This document shows positions 29,520 through 38,321 of a stretch of 64,000 bases of DNA, piece by piece. Source of the DNA: Embleya scabrispora DSM 41855 (lineage in GTDB: Bacteria > Actinomycetota > Actinomycetes > Streptomycetales > Streptomycetaceae). A program made the position numbers and the translations under genes. The notes below the pieces were generated by a model, which ran no database searches, had not been told where the DNA came from, and was given only the letters and a program-made list of their open reading frames with translations. How positions within the stretch are numbered: position 1 is the stretch's first letter; each line of letters opens with the position of its first letter. The DNA lies in NCBI RefSeq assembly GCF_000372745.1, contig NZ_KB889719.1, forward strand, positions 124,001-188,000, written 5' to 3'.

Positions 29520-31652
29520 TCAGCCGGTCGCCGGGCGCGCCAATGCGCGGCGCAGGAAGTCGACCTGAAGGAGCAGGAGATTCTCCGCGACCTGCTCCTG
29601 CGGCGTCATGTGGGTGACACCGGACAGCGGTAGCACCTCGTGCGGGTAGCCCGCCGCGAGCAGGCTGCTGCTCAGGCGCAGCGTGTGCGCCGCGACCACG
29701 TTGTCGTCGGCGAGACCGTGCACCAGCATCAGCGGCCGGTGGGTCGGCGCCTGCTCGCCCGGCCCGGCGCCGACGACCAGCGAGTTCCGACGGTAGGCGT
29801 CCGGCTGCTCGGCCGGCAGGCCGAGGTAGCGCTCGGTGTAGTGCGTGTCGTACAGCTCCCAGGCGGTGACCGGGGCGCCGGCGACCGCCGCGTGGAAGAC
29901 GTCCGGGCGGCGCAGCACGGCCAGCGCCGACAGGTAGCCGCCGTAGGACCAGCCCCGGATGCCCACCCGCGTGGTGTCCAGCCAGGGCCGCTCGGCGGCG
30001 ACCGCCGCCAGCGCGTCCACCTGGTCCTGGAGGGTGACCGAGCCGAGGTCGAGGTGGACCGACTTCTCCCACTCGGGGGAGTGCCCGGGCGTGCCCCGGC
30101 CGTCCGCGACCAGCACCGCGAAGCCCTGGTCGGCGAACCACTGCGAGGTCAGGTGCGGGTTGCGCGCGGCGAGCACACGCGGGCCGTGCGGGCCGCCGTA
30201 CGGGTCCAGCAGGATCGGCAGCCGTTCGCCGGAGGCGGGGTCGAACCCGGTCGGCAGCAGCAGGGCGCACGGGATGTCGCGGGCACCGGCGCGGAGCAGC
30301 TCGACCCGCGCGGTGAGCACGGGAGTGGCCGCGTGCGAGGTGATCTCGGCGAGCTCGGCACCGGCGCGGTGCACGGTGACCCGGGCGCCGAAGCGGTCGA
30401 GCGAGGAGGACAGCAGCACCGTGGTGTCGCCGGAGCGCACCGCGTTGTGCACGCCGGGTTCGGCACTGACCCGGGTTACCCCGTCGGCGGCGACCCGGTA
30501 CACGTGGATCTCGCCGATCTCGGGGTCGCTCGCATCGGTGCCCGCCGACGCGGTGATCAGCACGTCCTCGTCGGCGACGTCCAGGATCGAGCGCACGAAC
30601 AGGCGCCGGTCGGTCAGCTCCTTGTCCGCGACCACCACGCGGCGGGCGCCGTCGGCGTCGACCAGCCGGACCAGCCGGCCGTCCGGTGTCCACGCGGGCA
30701 CGCCCGGGACCAGGTCGATCCACACGTCGTCGCTCTCGTCGTGCAGCTCGCGGGTGGTTCCGGCGGCGATGTCGACGGCGAGGGTGAGCAGGTGCTTCTG
30801 GTCGCGCGGCTGCACGCTCAGCAGCGGGTCGCCGCCGGCCGACCAGTGCACGCTCGCCAGGTAGGGGTACGCCGCGCGATCCCAGGTCAGCTCGGTACGG
30901 GAGCCGTCGAGGCCGATCAGCCACGCGGTGACCTCGGCATTGGGGGTGCCGGCCGCGGGATAGGCGACCCGGGTGGGCGCACTGGCCGGGTTGGCCGGGT
31001 CGCTGATCCACCAGCGGTCCACCGGCGCGTCGTCCACGCGCGCGACGATCAGCGCGGAGCCGTCGGGCGCCCACCAGTAGCCCCGGTAGCGGGACATCTC
31101 CTCGGCGGCGATGAACTCGGCCAGGCCCCAGACGACTTCGTCGCCGTCGGGCTCGGCGAGCGCGGTGTCCCCGGAGCCGTCGGCGGCGACCACCCGCAGT
31201 GCGCCGGCCGCCGCGTAGGCGATGTGCGTGCCGGTCGGGGAGGGACGCGGATCGATCACCGGGCCGGGCACGGCCAGCTCGCGCGGGGCCTCCCCGTCGG
31301 CGAGGGACACGGCGAACAGCCGGCCCGAAAGGGTGAAAGCCGCCAGATCGCCCGCGCTGTCGAGCGCGTAACCGACGATGCCGGCCGCCCCCTCGCGACT
31401 GCGTTCGCGCCGGGCCCGCTCCTCGGCGGAGAGGTCCTCGGCCGCGCCGCCGAGCAGCACCGCGGGATCGGCCACCAGGCGCTCGACGCCGGTCTCGGGA
31501 TCGAGCGTCCACAGGCACGTGGTGGGGTCGTCGGCGGCCTTGGACCGCAGGAAAGTGATCCGGCCGTCGGCGATGCCGAAGCTGCGCGGAGCGCCTTGGG
31601 TGAAGCGCTGCGTGCGGGCGTATTGCCGGGGAAATGTGATCTCCGAGCTCAT
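29520..31652 (-). CDS. S9-family prolyl/dipeptidyl peptidase (DPP-IV-like)
   Basis: The 710-residue cytoplasmic enzyme has an N-terminal beta-propeller region (DPP-IV N domain, with repeated GTHIAYAAAG- and WSAGGDPLL-like blades) and a C-terminal alpha/beta hydrolase domain. Ser569 lies in GWSYGG, the acid is in HGLADDNV and the histidine in SGVTHMTPQEQ. No signal peptide is seen. Such enzymes cleave dipeptides from Xaa-Pro or Xaa-Ala peptides. It ends next to two peptide importers, so trimming of imported peptides is a reasonable inference. Confidence 0.87.
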   Translation of the reverse strand: MSSEITFPRQYARTQRFTQGAPRSFGIADGRITFLRSKAADDPTTCLWTLDPETGVERLVADPAVLLGGAAEDLSAEERARRERSREGAAGIVGYALDSAGDLAAFTLSGRLFAVSLADGEAPRELAVPGPVIDPRPSPTGTHIAYAAAGALRVVAADGSGDTALAEPDGDEVVWGLAEFIAAEEMSRYRGYWWAPDGSALIVARVDDAPVDRWWISDPANPASAPTRVAYPAAGTPNAEVTAWLIGLDGSRTELTWDRAAYPYLASVHWSAGGDPLLSVQPRDQKHLLTLAVDIAAGTTRELHDESDDVWIDLVPGVPAWTPDGRLVRLVDADGARRVVVADKELTDRRLFVRSILDVADEDVLITASAGTDASDPEIGEIHVYRVAADGVTRVSAEPGVHNAVRSGDTTVLLSSSLDRFGARVTVHRAGAELAEITSHAATPVLTARVELLRAGARDIPCALLLPTGFDPASGERLPILLDPYGGPHGPRVLAARNPHLTSQWFADQGFAVLVADGRGTPGHSPEWEKSVHLDLGSVTLQDQVDALAAVAAERPWLDTTRVGIRGWSYGGYLSALAVLRRPDVFHAAVAGAPVTAWELYDTHYTERYLGLPAEQPDAYRRNSLVVGAGPGEQAPTHRPLMLVHGLADDNVVAAHTLRLSSSLLAAGYPHEVLPLSGVTHMTPQEQVAENLLLLQVDFLRRALARPATG

Positions 31653-31858
31653 GCGCCACAGCGTACGTGGCGGGGGCGTCGAGGGAAGGGGAGACCGAGG
31701 GAGAGTGCGGACGCCAGTACGAAGACCACCTCGCGCCCGCTGAACGAGTGAACGCTGTTCGTGATCGCCGGCTTACAGTCTGTGTATAGACATGTCCCTT
31801 TGGGTCCGGTGGCCGGCTTCCCCGAGCAAGCCTCGGACCCCCTGCGCACAGGAGGTGC

Positions 31859-32059
31859 GTGACCGTGGTGGTGTCCGTCTCCGCCGTGCTGCTGCTCGGT
31901 GTCACCGTCGTCTTCTTCGTCCGGAAGTCCGCGCTCAGGCCCTTCCACGCGATCATCTGCACGATGCTCGGCTTCTATCTGTCGACGACGTCGATGGCCC
32001 CCTCGATCCGCGACGCGGGCACGAGCTTCGCCGGTGTGCTGAACGACATTCATTTCTGA
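31859..32059 (+). CDS. Small single-domain membrane protein
   Basis: This 66-residue protein is mostly hydrophobic (VVVSVSAVLLLGVTVVFFV, then HAIICTMLGFYLSTTSMAPSI). It has a GTG start with an exact GGAGGTG ribosome binding site overlapping the start region, which supports it as a real gene. I do not recognise a named family, though short proteins of this design occur in streptomycetes. Its final codons and 3' flank are duplicated 79 bases downstream. Confidence 0.6.
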   Translation: MTVVVSVSAVLLLGVTVVFFVRKSALRPFHAIICTMLGFYLSTTSMAPSIRDAGTSFAGVLNDIHF

Positions 32060-32174
32060 GCGGGTTCGGTTGGCGTGGGTTCGGGGGGCGCTCCCGGGGT
32101 GGTGCGGTGCGGGTGCGCCGAGCGACATCCAGGTCTGAGCGGTTCCGTCGGCGTGGGGTCCGGGGGTCGCTCCC
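32041..32174. repeat. Imperfect 55-bp direct duplication of the small gene's tail
   Basis: Copy one (32041-32095) covers the last six codons (LNDIHF or equivalent), the stop and the flank. Copy two (32120-32174) repeats it with about 10 mismatches, shared words being CGACAT, CTGAGCGG, GGCGTGGG and CGCTCCC. Both copies keep a TGA in the same place. Confidence 0.6.
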
Positions 32175-32212
32175 GACCCGGTTGGCGGGTGGGCTTTGTA
32201 GGCTCGTCTGCC

Positions 32213-32833
32213 ATGACCAATCGATGGCTGGCCAATACCGGTGGCACCCGCGGGCCCGAGTACGCCGAGCGGTTTCGCCGACTCGCCGCCGAAGGGCGGG
32301 ACATGCACGGCGAGGCGCGGTTCTGCGACGCGCTGCTGTCCGAGCCCGCGCGCGTGCTGGACGCGGGCTGCGGGACGGGACGGGTGGCGATCGAGCTGGC
32401 CCGGCAGGGTCACGAGGTGGTCGGCGTCGACCTGGACTCCTCGATGCTGGCCGAGGCCGAGGCCGCGGCGCCCGGACTGACCTGGGTGCTCGACGACCTC
32501 GCCGACCTGGACCCGCTGCCGCTGGGCGGGCGCGGCAGCTTCGACCTGGTGGTGGCCGCCGGCAACGTGATGATCTTCCTGACGCCGGGCAGCGAGGCCG
32601 AGGTCGTGCGCACGCTGGCCAGGATGCTGAAGCCGGGCGGGATCCTGGTCGCCGGGTTCAGCCTCGCGGGCGGTCCCGGCGGGGTGGGGGCCACGATCGA
32701 CGTCGAACAGTACGACGCCGCGTGCGCGGCGGCCGGCCTGACCCGCCGCACCCGGTACGCCGGCTGGGCGCGTGAGCCCTGGATCGACGGCGGCGACTAC
32801 CTGGTGGCCGTGCACGCGAGGCCGGCCGGCTGA
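32213..32833 (+). CDS. Class I SAM-dependent methyltransferase
   Basis: The 206-residue protein shows methyltransferase motif I ([19 protein letters not shown]), the acidic loop after strand 2 ([11 protein letters not shown]) and motif IV/post-I region ([18 protein letters not shown]). The substrate is not evident. It lies in the same direction as mshB, 60 bases upstream of it, and may share its transcript. Confidence 0.85.
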   Translation: MTNRWLANTGGTRGPEYAERFRRLAAEGRDMHGEARFCDALLSEPARVLDAGCGTGRVAIELARQGHEVVGVDLDSSMLAEAEAAAPGLTWVLDDLADLDPLPLGGRGSFDLVVAAGNVMIFLTPGSEAEVVRTLARMLKPGGILVAGFSLAGGPGGVGATIDVEQYDAACAAAGLTRRTRYAGWAREPWIDGGDYLVAVHARPAG

Positions 32834-32892
32834 GTCCGCGAGTGCGGGGTCGGCGCGCAGGCCACCCGGATCGGCTGCGTAGGCTGTCGAAC

Positions 32893-33795
32893 ATGACCGA
32901 ACGCACTGCCGAGAGCCCGCTGCGCCTGTTGCTCGTCCACGCCCACCCGGACGACGAAGTGATCAACAACGGCGCGTCGATGGCGCGCTACGCGGCCGAG
33001 GGTGTGCACGTCACGCTCGTCACCTGCACGCTCGGCGAGGAGGGCGAGATCCTGGTCCCCGAGCTGGCCCACCTGGCGGCCGATCGCGAGGATGCGCTCG
33101 GGCCGCACCGGATGACCGAGATCGCCGACTCGATGAAGGTGCTCGGCATCTCGGACCAGCGCTTTCTGGGCGGCCCGGGCCGCTACCGCGACTCCGGGAT
33201 GATGGGCGTGCCGAGCAACGAGCGGCCCGACTGCTTCTGGCAGGCCGATGTCGACGAGGCCGCCGCGCACCTGGTGCGGGTGATCCGCGAGGTGCGCCCG
33301 CAGGTGCTCGCCACCTACGACGAGCGCGGCGGCTACGGCCACCCGGACCACATCCAGGCGCACCGGGTGGCGCTGCGCGCCGCCGAGTCGGCGGCCGACC
33401 CCACCTACGCCGAGGGCGAGGGCGAGTCCTGGACGATCGCGAAGATCTACTACAACGTGATGCCCCGGTCGGTTCTCAAGGCCGGCATCGAGCGGATGAT
33501 CGAGGCGGGCCAGGAGGTGCCGTTCACCGTGGTCGAGGTGGACGAGTTGCCGTTCGCGGTGGACGACGACCAGGTCACCACCGCCGTGGACGCGGGCGAC
33601 TACGTGGGCGCGAAGTTCGACGCGCTGCGGGCATATCCCACCCAGGTCTCGGTGGAGGACGGCTTCTTCGCGCTGTCCAACAACATCGGCCAGAGCATCA
33701 TGTCGGTCGAGCACTATCGACTGATCCGCGGCGAACTCGGGCCCACCGGCCCGGACGGCCGCGAGGACGACCTGTTCGCCGGACTGCGCCCGTAA
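32893..33795 (+). CDS. mshB: GlcNAc-Ins deacetylase MshB, mycothiol biosynthesis
   Basis: MshB removes the acetyl group from GlcNAc-inositol to give GlcN-inositol, the substrate for cysteine ligation in mycothiol synthesis. The 300-residue protein has the zinc-binding AHPDDE motif (His18, Asp21) and the second zinc motif [11 protein letters not shown]. It also has the specific C-terminal segment ([21 protein letters not shown]) that separates MshB from the amidase Mca. The DUF6113-type gene follows directly, as in relatives. Confidence 0.9.
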   Translation: MTERTAESPLRLLLVHAHPDDEVINNGASMARYAAEGVHVTLVTCTLGEEGEILVPELAHLAADREDALGPHRMTEIADSMKVLGISDQRFLGGPGRYRDSGMMGVPSNERPDCFWQADVDEAAAHLVRVIREVRPQVLATYDERGGYGHPDHIQAHRVALRAAESAADPTYAEGEGESWTIAKIYYNVMPRSVLKAGIERMIEAGQEVPFTVVEVDELPFAVDDDQVTTAVDAGDYVGAKFDALRAYPTQVSVEDGFFALSNNIGQSIMSVEHYRLIRGELGPTGPDGREDDLFAGLRP

Positions 33796-33805
33796 GGTAG
33801 CCCTC

Positions 33806-34198
33806 GTGCCAGACAAAGCCGGCCGCATCGCGGCATATGTCGTGCTGTTCCTGCTCGGCGTGGTGATCGCCTTCATCGGGGCGTTCACCCAGGCCGCCTA
33901 CCCGCCCGCGGGGCTGATCGTCGCGCTCGCGGGCAGTGGCGGCCTGTTCGTCGCGGGCGGTTCGTTGCTCAAGACGAAGGCGGGCGCCGCCGTACCGGTG
34001 GCCGGCTGGATGCTGACCGTGCTGTGGCTGGCGAGTTGGACCAAGCCCGAGGGCGACTGGATCTTCGTCAGCGGGTTCCTGTCCTACATCTTCCTGCTCG
34101 GCGGCACGATCTTCGGTGTCGCCGCGGCCACCTACCCTTGGGGCGGCATCAAACCCGTCCTTCTTTCGGGTGAATCGGTGAAGACGCGTACGAGGTGA
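33806..34198 (+). CDS. DUF6113-type small membrane protein
   Basis: This 130-residue protein has four predicted helices (AAYVVLFLLGVVIAFIGAF, GLIVALAGSGGLFVAGG, VPVAGWMLTVLWLASW, GFLSYIFLLGGTIFGVAAA). It starts with GTG 10 bases after mshB and is probably co-transcribed. Proteins of this type regularly follow mshB in actinobacteria; the function is unknown. Confidence 0.75.
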   Translation: MPDKAGRIAAYVVLFLLGVVIAFIGAFTQAAYPPAGLIVALAGSGGLFVAGGSLLKTKAGAAVPVAGWMLTVLWLASWTKPEGDWIFVSGFLSYIFLLGGTIFGVAAATYPWGGIKPVLLSGESVKTRTR

Positions 34199-34553
34199 GT
34201 CCCTTGCCCCGCCATGCTTGCCGACGGCGCGTGCTCCGAGGCAGGCGACAGTGTGGGGTAACGGTGTGGCAGGAGCGCAGTATTGTGGTTGCCGAGGTGC
34301 GGTGCGTGTCATGTCCTGTCCATGGGGCCGTCGCGACCGACTCCTCTAGCCCGTCGTACCGGGCAACCTCGGTGGCCGAGTTCGTCCACTCGCTTTCGAT
34401 GGGGAGCAGGAAAACCCTCGGAGGCGGTGTCACGACCCGCACACGGCGTGTGTCAACGCACCGTCGTCGCACTTTCCTGGATACCGTCCGACCCCGGGCG
34501 GGGGCGGCCGTGCGCCGCCACGCAACCTTCAGCTGTCGGAGAGCTCGTTCTTC
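34199..34553. other. Intergenic region upstream of the VanW-family gene
   Basis: No credible protein or RNA gene is visible; the open frames here are short and Arg-rich. The stretch is somewhat less G/C-rich near 34255-34300 (GGGTAACGG, GTATTGTGG), compatible with a promoter. I see no strong repeat or hairpin. Confidence 0.4.
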
Positions 34554-37406
34554 GTGAGTAACGACCAGCCCCCCACGCCCGACGACCCGGGCGCGCAGCC
34601 GCGCCGCGACGATGTCGGCGGTGATCCGCATCCGTTCTTCGGACGGGTCGGCCGCCCGTCGCCGGCTGCGCCCGCTGCCCGTGAGCGATCCGCCGCGCCC
34701 GCGTCGTCTCCGCATCCATCCCCCGATCCGTTCGGGGACGACGACGAGTTCGCGTCGTGGTTCGACGACGAACCGCCCCGACCCGCGCCCGTCGCGGGGC
34801 CGCCGGGTGGCTCGTCGTGGCCCAGCGCGGACGACGATGTGTCACCCGTCGCGGAACCGCCTCGACAGGAGGCCCCGCCGGTGGGGCCCAACGGGTTGCC
34901 GCAGCGCGTTCCCGGCGCCTCGGGAGCCCGGAGTCTGACGGCCGACGGTACGGGCGCGCCCGGTCCGGTGCCGTTCTCGGACGCGCCGCCGTCGGCCTTC
35001 GTACCGGCGCAGTCCGGGCAGCCGCCGGCCCACCGGCAACCGCCGCACGGGCAACCGCACTCCGTCGCGCCCGCCGCGCACTCGGGCGAGCGCGGCGCGG
35101 GGGTGCCCGGTGCGGGCCTGGACGACGCCGGCTACGGGCCGACGACCGGGGGAGAGCCGTTCGGCCACCCGACCGGGCCGGTCGATCCGGTGCCGGGCCA
35201 GCCACCCGCGGAGAGCGGCGGACTGCCGACCCGGGTGGGTCGGCGTCGGCTGATCGCCGGCTTCGGCACGCCCGAGGCCGGCCCGGTGCCGGCGCCGCCC
35301 ACCGAGGAGGCGGTCGCCGAGTCGGACGCCGAGTCCGGTGACCAGACCATGACCACCCGGGTCAGCATCAAGATCCCCGGGTCCCGGCCGATCCCGCCGG
35401 TGGTGCTGCGCGGCCAGGCCCCGCTGCCCTCGCAGGACCCGCCCCGCTGGACGCGCGACGGCGAGGCCGACGGGCCGTACGAGTACCAGACGCGGCAGGA
35501 ACAGGACGCCGCCGACCACGGGTTCCCGCAGTACGGCACGACGGACGCGCACGCGGCGGAGACCGGCGCGGCGCACCCCGACGACACCGAGGACCACGCC
35601 GACGATCCGCGGCCCGCGCCCGCCCGACCGCGGCGGCGCAAGCCGAAGGCGCTGATCGCGTGCGCGGCCGGGCTCGCGGTGCTGGGCGGGGTGTACGGCG
35701 CGTCGCTGGCCTATGCCGGCGGCGGGGTGCCGCGCGGCACGTCCGTGCTCGGCGTCAACATCGGCGGCCAGTCCCGGGACGAGGCCGTTCGTACGCTCGA
35801 GCAAAAGCTCGGCGACCGCACCACGAAGCCGATCCGACTCACCCTGGCGGGCAAGCAGCTCCAACTCGACCCGGCCGTGGCCGGACTGCTGCTCGACGCC
35901 CGGGCGACGGTCAGCGAGGCGTCGAAGGGCGGGATGAACCCGCTCACCTCGGTGCCGGCGATGCTCGGCAAGACCCGGGAGACGGCGCCGCGTACGGTAG
36001 TGGACCCGGTCAAGCTGGGGGCCGAGCTGGAGGCGCTGGCCGCCGAGGCCGGCGGCGCGCAATCGGACGGCGGCATCTCGTTCGCGGGTGGTCAGGCCGC
36101 CGCGGTCGCGCCGAACAAGGGCAAGGTGTTGGACACCCCCGCCGCGGTCAAGTTGGTCCAGGCGGCCTTCCTGCGCGGCAACGGTCCGGTCGAACTGCCC
36201 ACCAAAACCGCCGACCCCAAGGTCACGCAGGCCGAAGTGGACCGCGCGATGCGCGAGTTCGCGGTGCCCGCGATGTCCGGACCGGTCACCCTGACGGCCG
36301 GCAACAAGAGCCTCAAGCTGACCCCGGCCGTGCTTTCGAAGTACCTCACCATGGTCGCGGACGGCAGCGGCAGGCTACAGCCCAAGATCGACGTGAACGG
36401 CCTGCAGGACGAACTGGGCCAGACCTTCTCCTCGGTCGGCGACAAGCCGAAGAACGCGTCGTTCAAGGTCGAGGGCAAATTGGCGGCCGGCGCCAAGGTG
36501 TCCGTCGTACCGTCCGTGGCGGGCAAGGGCGTCTCCGGCGCGACCGCGGCGGACGCGCTGCTGACGGTGCTGGCCAAGACCGGCTCGGCGCGCACCGCGA
36601 AGGTCAACCTCGGCCCGATCGAGCCGGAACTGACCACCGAGGCGGCGAACAAGCTCGGCATCACCGAGGTGATGTCGACGTACACGACGAACTACCCGTA
36701 CGCCGCATACCGGTTGACCAACATCCACCGGGCCGCCGATCTGATCAACGGCTCGGTGATCAAGCCCGGCGACACCTGGAGCCTGAACAAGACGGTCGGC
36801 GAGCGCACCGCCGAGAACGGCTTCGCCAAGGGCACGATCATCAACAACGGGCGCTTCCAGACCGACTTCGGCGGCGGCGTGTCGCAGGTGGCCACGACAA
36901 CCTTCAACGCGGTGTTCTTCGCCGGGCTCAAGGACGTCATGCACCGCCCGCACAGCTTCTGGATCGACCGCTACCCGCCCGGCCGCGAGGCCACCGTGGC
37001 CTGGCCCTCGCTGGACCTGAAGTTCCAGAACGACTCCGGGAAGAACGTCTTTCTGGAGTCCAAGTACACCGATTCCACGGTGACCGTGACCCTGCTCGGC
37101 ACGCGCCGGTTCGACGACATCAAGGCCGAGCCGGGCAGCAAGTACGACGTGGTCAAGCCCAAGTCGGTGGTGGACAAGTCGGCCGGCTGCGTGGAGCAGG
37201 CCGCCTCCGACGGGTTCAAGATCGACGTGACGCGGGTGTTCATCCAGGGCGGCAAGGAGACCGCGCGGGAGAAGTTCCACACCAAGTACGACCCGGCGGA
37301 CAAGATCACCTGTGATCGCACCGGCGGCGCGGAGGGCGAGGGGCAGGGACGCACGGCGGACTCACCACCGCCGGGCGCGATGCCGATGCGCGTCTCGGAC
37401 GACTAG
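34554..37406 (+). CDS. VanW-family surface protein with PG-binding-4 repeats
   Basis: This 950-residue protein has a cytoplasmic, disordered, Pro/Ala/Gly-rich N-terminal half (about 1-360), a single membrane helix (about 366-386, KALIACAAGLAVLGGVYGASLAYAGG), YoaR/PG-binding-4-type repeats (GTSVLGVNIGGQSRDEAVRTL) and a C-terminal VanW domain (FGGGVSQVATTTFNAVFFAGL; WPSLDLKFQND). VanW proteins are cell-envelope proteins, often in glycopeptide-resistance loci, but their activity is unknown. No van genes are nearby. GTG start; a terminator follows. Confidence 0.85.
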   Translation: MSNDQPPTPDDPGAQPRRDDVGGDPHPFFGRVGRPSPAAPAARERSAAPASSPHPSPDPFGDDDEFASWFDDEPPRPAPVAGPPGGSSWPSADDDVSPVAEPPRQEAPPVGPNGLPQRVPGASGARSLTADGTGAPGPVPFSDAPPSAFVPAQSGQPPAHRQPPHGQPHSVAPAAHSGERGAGVPGAGLDDAGYGPTTGGEPFGHPTGPVDPVPGQPPAESGGLPTRVGRRRLIAGFGTPEAGPVPAPPTEEAVAESDAESGDQTMTTRVSIKIPGSRPIPPVVLRGQAPLPSQDPPRWTRDGEADGPYEYQTRQEQDAADHGFPQYGTTDAHAAETGAAHPDDTEDHADDPRPAPARPRRRKPKALIACAAGLAVLGGVYGASLAYAGGGVPRGTSVLGVNIGGQSRDEAVRTLEQKLGDRTTKPIRLTLAGKQLQLDPAVAGLLLDARATVSEASKGGMNPLTSVPAMLGKTRETAPRTVVDPVKLGAELEALAAEAGGAQSDGGISFAGGQAAAVAPNKGKVLDTPAAVKLVQAAFLRGNGPVELPTKTADPKVTQAEVDRAMREFAVPAMSGPVTLTAGNKSLKLTPAVLSKYLTMVADGSGRLQPKIDVNGLQDELGQTFSSVGDKPKNASFKVEGKLAAGAKVSVVPSVAGKGVSGATAADALLTVLAKTGSARTAKVNLGPIEPELTTEAANKLGITEVMSTYTTNYPYAAYRLTNIHRAADLINGSVIKPGDTWSLNKTVGERTAENGFAKGTIINNGRFQTDFGGGVSQVATTTFNAVFFAGLKDVMHRPHSFWIDRYPPGREATVAWPSLDLKFQNDSGKNVFLESKYTDSTVTVTLLGTRRFDDIKAEPGSKYDVVKPKSVVDKSAGCVEQAASDGFKIDVTRVFIQGGKETAREKFHTKYDPADKITCDRTGGAEGEGQGRTADSPPPGAMPMRVSDD

Positions 37407-37421
37407 GGCGCACTCGCTCGA

Positions 37422-37452
37422 ACGCCGGACGGGCGCCATGCCCGTCCGGCGT
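37422..37452. terminator. Bidirectional terminator between convergent genes
   Basis: A 13-bp perfect stem (ACGCCGGACGGGC and complement, loop GCCAT) sits 15 bases after the VanW-family stop and before the end of the convergent gene. Confidence 0.7.
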
Positions 37453-37481
37453 CGTGCGTTCGGGCCCGGCCCGGGGGCGGG

Positions 37482-38201
37482 TCAGTCCGTGGGGCGGCCC
37501 ACGTCACGGGACAGGTCCAGGGCCAGGAAGCGGTCCAGGTGGGCCAGCGCCTCGAACCGGGCGCCGGGCGCCAGTCCCTGATCGCGGGCCAGCTCGACCA
37601 TCAGCCGAAGCGCGGTGCGGGTGTCCAGGCCGTCGTCGAGCGCGGCGTGGATCGGCTCCACCGCCTCGCTCGGCAGCGCCCGGGACGGGGACTCGGCGCA
37701 CTGCGCCGTCCGGGCACGCAGTTCGGCGAGCGTGCGCTCGGCCTCGCCGGCACCGTGATAGCCCTTCGGGTCCGCCCGCAGCGGCTCGTCCGCGGCCAGT
37801 GAGAGCAGGAGCAGACGCAGCGCGAGGGGGTCCTCGGGGTGCGGGACCGGGCGCCGCGGGGCCGCCTCGATCAGCGCCGCCGGATGCAGCACGTGCACCC
37901 GGGCCCTCGGGCCCTGATCGCCGCTCTCGCCGATGTACAGGTCGATCGCGCCGTCCGGCTGCCCGGTGGTGGGCACCGGCATGTTGTACCGTCCGTAGCC
38001 CGCCGCGTTCGCCACCTGGGCGCGGTACGGCAGCTGATGGATGGTCACGGTCAGTCGATGCCGACCCGCGACGCGGCGGAAGGTGTCGGCGAGGATCGCC
38101 GCGCGCAACGAGCGGCTCGGATACGCGACGCGCACCCGTCTGCCGATCGAGGTGATCACGGGCTCGGACTTGCCGGTCTGGGAGTCGGTCAGTCGCACCA
38201 T
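37482..38201 (-). CDS. Degenerate cysteinyl-tRNA-synthetase/MshC-like orphan protein
   Basis: I read this 239-residue protein as a shortened relative of CysRS/MshC. Its start (MVRLTDSQTGKSEPVITSIGR) lines up with the CysRS start (LRLYNTLTGKKEP type). VRVAYPSRSLRAAILADTFRR replaces the region that should carry HIGH. The middle, with the zinc ligands and KMSKS, is missing. The C-terminal half (HPEDPLALRLLLLSLAA, then AVEPIHAALDDGLDTRTALRLM) resembles the CysRS helical domain (DDDLNTPAAL type). Without HIGH and KMSKS it cannot be an active synthetase. The function is unknown. The reading is by eye and needs a profile search. Confidence 0.55.
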   Translation of the reverse strand: MVRLTDSQTGKSEPVITSIGRRVRVAYPSRSLRAAILADTFRRVAGRHRLTVTIHQLPYRAQVANAAGYGRYNMPVPTTGQPDGAIDLYIGESGDQGPRARVHVLHPAALIEAAPRRPVPHPEDPLALRLLLLSLAADEPLRADPKGYHGAGEAERTLAELRARTAQCAESPSRALPSEAVEPIHAALDDGLDTRTALRLMVELARDQGLAPGARFEALAHLDRFLALDLSRDVGRPTD

Positions 38202-38215
38202 GCGCCCACGGTAGG

Positions 38216-38263
38216 CGCCCATGACATCCATGACACGCCCATGACATCCATGACATCTGTCAT
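38216..38263. promoter_or_regulatory. 20-bp perfect tandem repeat plus ATGACA-TC-TGTCAT palindrome
   Basis: The unit CGCCCATGACATCCATGACA occurs at 38216-38235 and 38236-38255 in direct succession. The palindrome ATGACATCTGTCAT (38250-38263) overlaps its end. It lies between the divergent starts at 38201 and 38322, beside an exporter with its own NarL-type response regulator, so it is the likely binding region. Confidence 0.6.
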
Positions 38264-38321
38264 GGCGCGATCAGGAGGTTTCCCACTTCGCCGGTTGCGC
38301 GCGCGCCGCCACTGTGGATCC

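Noticed and set aside
34199-34553. Possible small genes in the gap before the VanW-family gene
   Set aside because: Frames are short, Arg-rich and have no consistent start, ribosome binding site or family likeness.
34554-37406. Vancomycin-resistance locus around the VanW protein
   Set aside because: No vanH, vanA, vanX or regulatory pair is nearby; VanW-domain proteins are common outside resistance loci.
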